Both the position numbers and the translations under genes were made by a program. Below the pieces are notes generated by a model. The model did no database searches. It was not told the origin of the DNA and worked only from the letters and a program-made list of their open reading frames with translations. Source: Ancylostoma caninum (Eukaryota > Nematoda > Chromadorea > Rhabditida > Ancylostomatidae). From it: 64,000 bases of DNA. Where the stretch lies: assembly GCA_037903475.1 (NCBI GenBank), contig JBAJFG010000344.1, forward strand, positions 744,001 to 808,000. Direction: 5' to 3'. Shown piece after piece: positions 58,050 to 64,000 of this stretch (position 1 is the first letter of the stretch; each line of letters begins with the position of its first letter).

Positions 58050-58940
58050 AATGCAGTGCAGAAATGTTGAAATCCGCTGGTGCATATTAACATTTAAATG
58101 CAACCCCAAAAATACGAGCAGGTTAGAGATGCAGATCCCTTGAAGGGATGCAGACAAACAGACACCCACAAAAGTCAATAAGCGGAGTTCTACAAATTCT
58201 TCACTAGAATCACAGAGAGCAAGTTTTTTTCCTCGATAGGCTGCCTCCTTTATTCCCTAAGTGCCATATTACAGTCGTTCTGATCCTGTTTTGGTCCCTT
58301 CGTGAGGACTGCCTCGTAACCGTGGAGTAGCACTGCCGCGACGCGGTTCTCTTACGGTGATGCGCACGTTCTGACACGTCTTAACATGCATCACTCAACT
58401 CTGAGCGAGTCCTCAGGGTCTTTTTTCTCTCTTAACTTGTTAAGATCTACTCTTGTGCGTGAAGACATGTTAGGACTGTAACGAAACCGCGTCGCAACAG
58501 TGCTGCAAAGCAGCTTCAAAGTTCTATCAGCGGAAGAACCAAAAATGAATTCGGATAACTGCAATTGCATGCCTCATAAGCATTCCAAACTCTTGTTTCA
58601 CTGGTTTCGCGGACCAGGATTTTCGCGACCAATCGTCTTCCGGCCGTCCCGGCCCCTCATCGGGGCTAATCCACACCTCGGCTCTCAGCGTAGCCCTGCC
58701 GCCGCCACCCCCCTCAGCCTCTCCTGAGATTACACTGAAGAGTCGTCGGTTCGGGGGGTGGATGCTAATCCGGCGCCAACTACTCATACACACGTGAACC
58801 ACATCACTTAGTGATTTTTGTGGGTGTCTGTTTCTCTGCGTCTCTCCAAGGGGTTCGCATCTCTAACTTGTTCGTATTTTATGACACTGCATCTCTAAAA
58901 GTTAGTATGCACGAGCAGACTTCAACATTTTAACGTATTT
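58050..58940. repeat. ~890 bp foldback with ~120 bp diverged arms
   Basis: The left arm contains AAATGTTGAAATCCGCTGGT, ATACGAGCAGGTTAGAGATG and AGACACCCACAAAAGTCA. The right arm holds their complements in reverse order (TTTTTGTGGGTGTCTG, CATCTCTAACTTGTTCGTAT, AGACTTCAACATTTTAACG). A second, smaller inverted pair inside (GCGACGCGGTTCT near 58338 and AACGAAACCGCGTCGC near 58479) suggests a nested element. Probably a foldback transposon. Confidence 0.7.
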
Positions 58941-58944
58941 CAAA

Positions 58945-61900
58945 TAACAATTTTTGCGGTTGAGTTAGCCGCACATCCAGAAAAGCGCCGCGCGCCGGGA
59001 ACCTGTTCTCGGCAGGACAACTGCCATGAAAAACCATTGAAACCAGCTCATCTGCTTCGTTTTTTCGCATTTCCCGCAATGACAATGTGCCCTCTTAGAA
59101 AATGGTATTGTTGTTGAATGTCACATGACTCATTCGCACCGCATTCCGTCCTCCACCCGTCGCTGCTGCCGTCGTTGTCAGCGCCTGCCGTCGCGTTAAC
59201 TTTACATCGTACTGTGCAGTTGGTGAACATTTTTCGTTCGCATTCTCTCTGTCTCTCCGGTAGCTTTTTGCAGCCAGCGTTTCATGCTGAACAACGCGTG
59301 TTCCTAGAATCATCAACTCAATCGTCTTACAGATGGATTTGTGCGACAAACGAAAAGGTTGGTTACGTGATTTTCTTGCTATCTTTTCACTCTCTTTGAT
59401 TGATTTACTTCCTAAACCTGATCCGAATCTGCTCCACATGCTTACATTAATTACATGGCGGCCTTATGTTACAGTAGTAGCGATAGAAAAAAAAGCGAAA
59501 TAACCAATTTTTTAACATACGCTGTAAAAATTTTGGTACGTCCAGAAGCGTCCAACGTTCAATCTCCCTACCGTTCATTCTCCCTACTATACATGTACTC
59601 CAGTTCTCATGTTTTTTTTTTTGTTTTTCTCACTCAGGTGTCTTTCGTTGTGTCTGCTGCCTATCAGTCAGTCATGTTGTTTGCCTTTCTGTCTTTCTGT
59701 CTGTCCTATCTCACTAAATTTTGTGTATACCTTCACTAATCATCATCTATCCATCTGTATCTCACCTATTCATCTTTTTCAAGCTCTACTTCTGTCCGTT
59801 CATGTGTTTATCTGTCTATCCCTCTTTGGACTCTCTTTTCATTGCACGACAGTCTTTTTTTAAACTTTTCTTTCGGTGTGCTCTTAGATCTTCTGCCCAT
59901 CTGTCTGCATCTTTGCCCTACTTTTTGATTCAGCTGTCATTTTTCTTTGTTTGTTTACATATTGTTGATTTAGTCATCAATCATCAGCACTGCATGATAG
60001 TAAGAAAGAAGAGTCATGTAGGAAAAAGAAACATAGAAGGTGAAGAAGTGGTTCCTGTCAATTTGATCAGGTGTAGTACGTTTCACCACGAACGATGGTT
60101 GGAAATACAGCAGAGAGAAAAAAAAAACGCGGAAAAGTGTGCAGTAACTGGAGAGAAGTGAGAGAAAAGCAGGCTATCCGCACGGTTACTCAACTATTGT
60201 CGCGTTTGGAACAAACTGTATTTCCCATTCCTAACAGAAAAAAGCATCATTTTCAGTCCGCTCTTTATTTGTCAGTTTCTTCCTATCGATTTCTATCAAA
60301 AGCATAACATCAACACATTGTTCATATTAACCCTGCCATCTCTCCCCCTAGAAGACCAGTATTTTATGGATTAACCCCGGTGATGCAGAGTGCTGCCGCC
60401 CGCAAGTCTTTGTCATTTCTTAGCCACACCCTCCTCCACCTCCTCTGTTTGCTCCCACACCCACCACATTCGCCCCTAATCGATCAATACGAACAAACTC
60501 AAGCCTGTATTGCTTGCTCTTGTTGTGTTTCTGTTGGCTTCTGCTGCTAACGAGGCCGGTTTTTCTCTTTCGGCGATGTTTGTCTGGCCTTTTACGGCTT
60601 GTGCGGGGGCTTGGAAGAGGGTCAGCAGGGAGAGAATAGGTGGCTATGGCGGTTGTGATTGAAATAGAAGACCTTCTAGAGGCAAGGGATTGATTAAGTT
60701 AGGTCAAAACTTTCATGAAACATTTTCATTGGAAAAAGGACGCACGAGTATAACAGTTCTGATCACAGTTATGTTAATTTCGGTGGTACAGTCTGTTTTA
60801 AAATCGATGACAGTTGAATGTCAGTGCGCAGCCTGCAGTTTGTGCACTAAACGGCAAGCATTCGTGTTTTGTCTTGTGAGCTCGCAGGACACCGAATGCT
60901 TCAACACGTTATTTTTCCCTAATTTCTTTCCGCCTCTCGCCTCCGTTGAAATGGACAATGTTTTCAGTAGATTAACCATGAAATTGTAGGTTTGTACGTG
61001 ATTACGGCCTATGTTCATTTATATACGGAGTGACATTGCTATTGTCTACGTACTCAGAAAGTTTCAGCTGTAATTCCATGTAATTACAGCAAACCACTAG
61101 GGATGCTGTCGGAACACACTACTATTTTTGAACGGAGAAGCCTCAGATTCTTGCTTACTTAGCCTTTTTTTCCTAAACATCTAGTTCTGTATGTATGTCT
61201 ATTTATAAAAGAATAGGCGACATCAAAGAACTAATCTGTGTTGCGCTCCGTTTGCGTTGTACGTGCTTACGGACGGCGCACACTTCAAAGACTCTCTATG
61301 CGGCGTTGAAAAGGTCCGGTTCGCCTTTCAGCTTGTTTCTTCTTGATTCTGAAAAAAAAACACGACTAGAACATAAAAACACGATGATTGGTAAGGAAAC
61401 AGTTGTGGGTATCGCTTAGGTGCGCCAAGACGCATACCGCAAATGGTATCGATTTTTTTCGCCGCGTGCGACACGGTGAGCCGCGACGCGCAAAGTTTGC
61501 AGGAGCGTAGTACTAGCACTTTTTGGCGTGGTTTTTTCTTTTCTCAAGGCGTGCACTTTTTTGCCGCGCTTTCTCTCCGACTCCTGCATTTTCCGGCGGT
61601 TTCTAACTGGAATGTGTTGCGTGCAGAACTTGCCACAGAGTAAGTATAATCCGTGGTGTCTGTTTGCGCACATCAGCGGGAGGTACTCGACCCGAAGCCT
61701 CCAACATCGCGAGTGCTCAAACACACTACGTACGTAGCTCCAGCATCTCAGGCATCAGCACACTTCGTTATTGCCCTCCACAGTCAATGTTAACTGTTAG
61801 AGACGCAGAGAAACAGGAACAGAGCCCGAGTATGAGAAATCGTCGTGGAGTGTGTGGGTGGATGTTGGCTGGGGTGTTGTCAATATGTGTCTGTGTGTGT

Positions 61901-64000
61901 CTGTCAGTGTAAAGAAGGATAGGCGAAAATATTAGCATCGCGGGGAAGTTTCACGAGTTTTCTATTTCGTGGTTGGAGGTTTAGTTGCAATGGTCTATAG
62001 TTACAAGGCAGGTGTAAGAGGCTCACCCAGCAATGTGAAATGAAACCTGTCGGGTTGAGGCGTCGCCTATCGAGGTGTTAGACTATATATACCATTTTTA
62101 CCCCATAGTCCTGAGATTTTTTCTACCCCGCAGCCATGGGAATTCATGCTGCTAGGAGGACTCCAACTATGGAAGGGAAAGATGGAAAAGTGGGTCACGT
62201 GCTACGCCATAAAGGGAGTCAGAGGGTCATAGGTTTGAAACCTAGCAGTACTCTTTGTTTTTTTTTTCAGGATTCTAGGGCAAAACGGCATACTTAGTGT
62301 GGAACCTTGTTGGGGAAGGTATCAAACCAGATGGGTTCACTATGGCCTACTGGGTTAATTCATGCACTTTCCTTGTAGTGTGGTAGAAGTGCTCTAGTCT
62401 GCTAAGAATGGCACTAGCATAATAGAGAGATCGAAGACCACTATTCATCAATGAACGCTGTTTTGAAAGAAAATGGTTGGGATGCAAGAAAAATTTACCA
62501 CTCAAACCAGCCACTGGTAAGCGTGATTGGTTATCTTATAGACTACATAATGTTAGGAGACGCAGGATGTAAAAGTTGGTCAGCAAATCGGCTTCGCTTG
62601 GTTTTGCATTCATGAATTTTATCCAAAAAATGCTGCAAGTGCCGCTACATTGGAATTCCACATTCTCAATTCCACAGTAGTGCGGGAGTCGTTATGGGAC
62701 CTATAAGGATAGGATGTTAATTTAACCAACACGACAAGCCATTCGACTAAAAGCATGAAACTTATTCCACTTTTAATGGAGGGAAAATTCTAGGAAAAAG
62801 AAACGGAGTAAATTTCCTGGAAGAGACCCTCTAGCTACCTTTTCTCCTTTTTTTTATTCTTCTGTTGAAAATGGAGCCAGTTTTGTGTTTTATGCTGAGA
62901 GTTTTGTTGCCTTGTCTGTGCTGCCACTCTGTGCGGTATTGAAGGTCCCATATGGAATGCATTATGGAAATTCATGAAAGCACACGATTACCTACAAGTA
63001 GTATTACTGTAATGATGACTTGTGTACCTTCATCTTCTTAGCGTTGCAATGCGTCAGGGCTAGACAAGCGAAGAACAAAGTTAACAGTCCCGACAGGGAG
63101 GGGTTCGGAACCTGTAATGAGCGTTGAAATTACTGTAGCTCAACCCGTTTGTCTGGATGTAATCCACAGTTTTGCTGTAGCATTAAAGTCGATTTTGAAA
63201 TAATTATAAAGACCTAAAAAGGACGTGTAGAGTTTTATCTTCACGATCATATTTGACCTACCATAGCACTCCTTAGCACAACTACTGCCATCCGCATTAT
63301 TTTAAGCACGGTTCCCGTTCATTACGGTCCCGGAAATCTTGATACTGTACATCTTGCCTAATAAATTGTTAGGATGCATTGGCAATGGCGAGGAAGTGTG
63401 GAAATGAGTAGACACCCGCCAAAAAATTGGACTGTAAAACCGCAAATTTCGAAAATGAAGTTATAAAAACTGAACGAAATTAACATTTCAAATAATTGAT
63501 GACAGATATTTAAAAAAATGAGCTGGCAAAATCGAGTCATTGCAAGGCAATCATCTGTTTTTCGAGTTGTTATTGAGAAACACATTTACCCAACCTCGAA
63601 CGGGTCCCGGCACGAAAATCCTGACACTACACATTTTGTCTCGTAAGTGGTTAGAATGCTTGCATGCATTATGCAGTTATGCAGAAGTCAATGAAACGAC
63701 TAGTATGCAGACCAAAATCGCGGGAAACGAGGAGATGTGGGCGATTTTGTGCGAGATTTCGACAATGTTGAACCCATACGCTGTATTCCCTCTGTCGAAG
63801 CGGCGCGTGGGCGTCGACGCGGTTTTGCACCAACACGCGCTACTGCACAATCATCGAAATCACACACATTGATCGTAATTTTCCTTTGTTTACCGCTGCA
63901 TTATCGCCCTCGAACTGTCACACATCCGATATCCCGATCCTTAGAATCTCCGGGATCTGGTGACCAGTTGACCGCAGCAATGTCGTTTGTGTGTGTGTAT
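58945..64000. other. stretch without a recognised gene (right end)
   Basis: Contents: pyrimidine-rich CTGTCT-type low-complexity sequence at 59600-59870; a CG-rich block at 61430-61640 with possible splice signals (GCGTGCAG at about 61620 and GAGTAAGT at 61640); and two related segments at about 63329-63400 and 63604-63680. A tiny ATG exon candidate at 59333-59357 follows the acceptor CGTCTTACAG and precedes GTTGGT. If the 54.9 kb block is a real first exon, this would be its intron. No protein family is recognisable. Confidence 0.35.

Noticed and set aside
57810..58178. 122-codon minus-strand frame with the YALGRIKEDGETNTGYDPLG segment
   Set aside because: It looks protein-like for about 40 residues, but it runs into the arm of the foldback at 58050 and has no recognised family or splice partners.
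59600..60161. Plus-strand frames of 84-146 codons
   Set aside because: They arise from pyrimidine-rich CTGTCT low-complexity sequence and lack conserved residues.
62200..62260. Possible tRNA (AGGTTTGAAACCT resembles a B box)
   Set aside because: The B box has T instead of C at the key position, and no A box or cloverleaf can be formed.

Overview
The window looks like a nuclear contig from a parasitic (strongylid-type) nematode. The evidence is short introns with TTTCAG-type acceptors, two major-sperm-protein-domain genes of the nematode-only sperm-specific class P type, splice-leader-like acceptors just upstream of start codons, and heavy loading with small inverted-repeat transposons. Species cannot be fixed from the sequence alone. 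All gene models below were assembled by reading exons and checking that every splice junction keeps the frame. Family names come from recognised conserved protein motifs, not from a database search.

Layout. 1-17.4 kb: no recognisable gene. It holds dispersed repeats, a mariner-like non-autonomous element (5.0-5.6 kb), an AT-rich block with about three tandem copies of a ~230 bp satellite (9.8-10.5 kb), and copies of a ~235 bp MITE. 17.5-23.1 kb (minus): Ku70 (cku-70), 20 exons, 677 aa. 24.6-39.0 kb (minus): DNA polymerase alpha catalytic subunit (pola-1), 35 exons, 1455 aa, with a tRNA-Gly(GCC) gene inside intron 16 and a 4.4 kb second intron that has collected MITEs. 41.0-45.4 kb (plus): CLN3/battenin, 12 exons, 462 aa. 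46.5-53.1 kb: a MITE cluster that includes a nested insertion (one MITE hit by two different elements with shared CTCAGACA ends), surrounding two divergent sperm-specific MSP-domain genes (49.4-49.8 kb minus, 51.8-52.2 kb plus). 53.1-64 kb: no recognisable protein gene. A CG-rich stretch at about 54.9-55.3 kb ending in a good splice donor may be the promoter and first exon of a plus-strand gene that continues beyond the window.

Functionally, Ku70 (end joining and telomere protection) and Pol alpha (primer synthesis) are both DNA-maintenance proteins. They lie head-to-tail on the same strand, 1.46 kb apart, which is wide for a nematode operon. From memory, both C. elegans orthologues belong to the Y47D3A clone on chromosome III, so this may be conserved microsynteny. 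pola-1 and cln-3 are divergent across a 2 kb gap. The two MSP-domain genes share intron position, length and promoter spacing (GATA site, TATA box, ATG), as expected for recent duplicates expressed in the male germ line.
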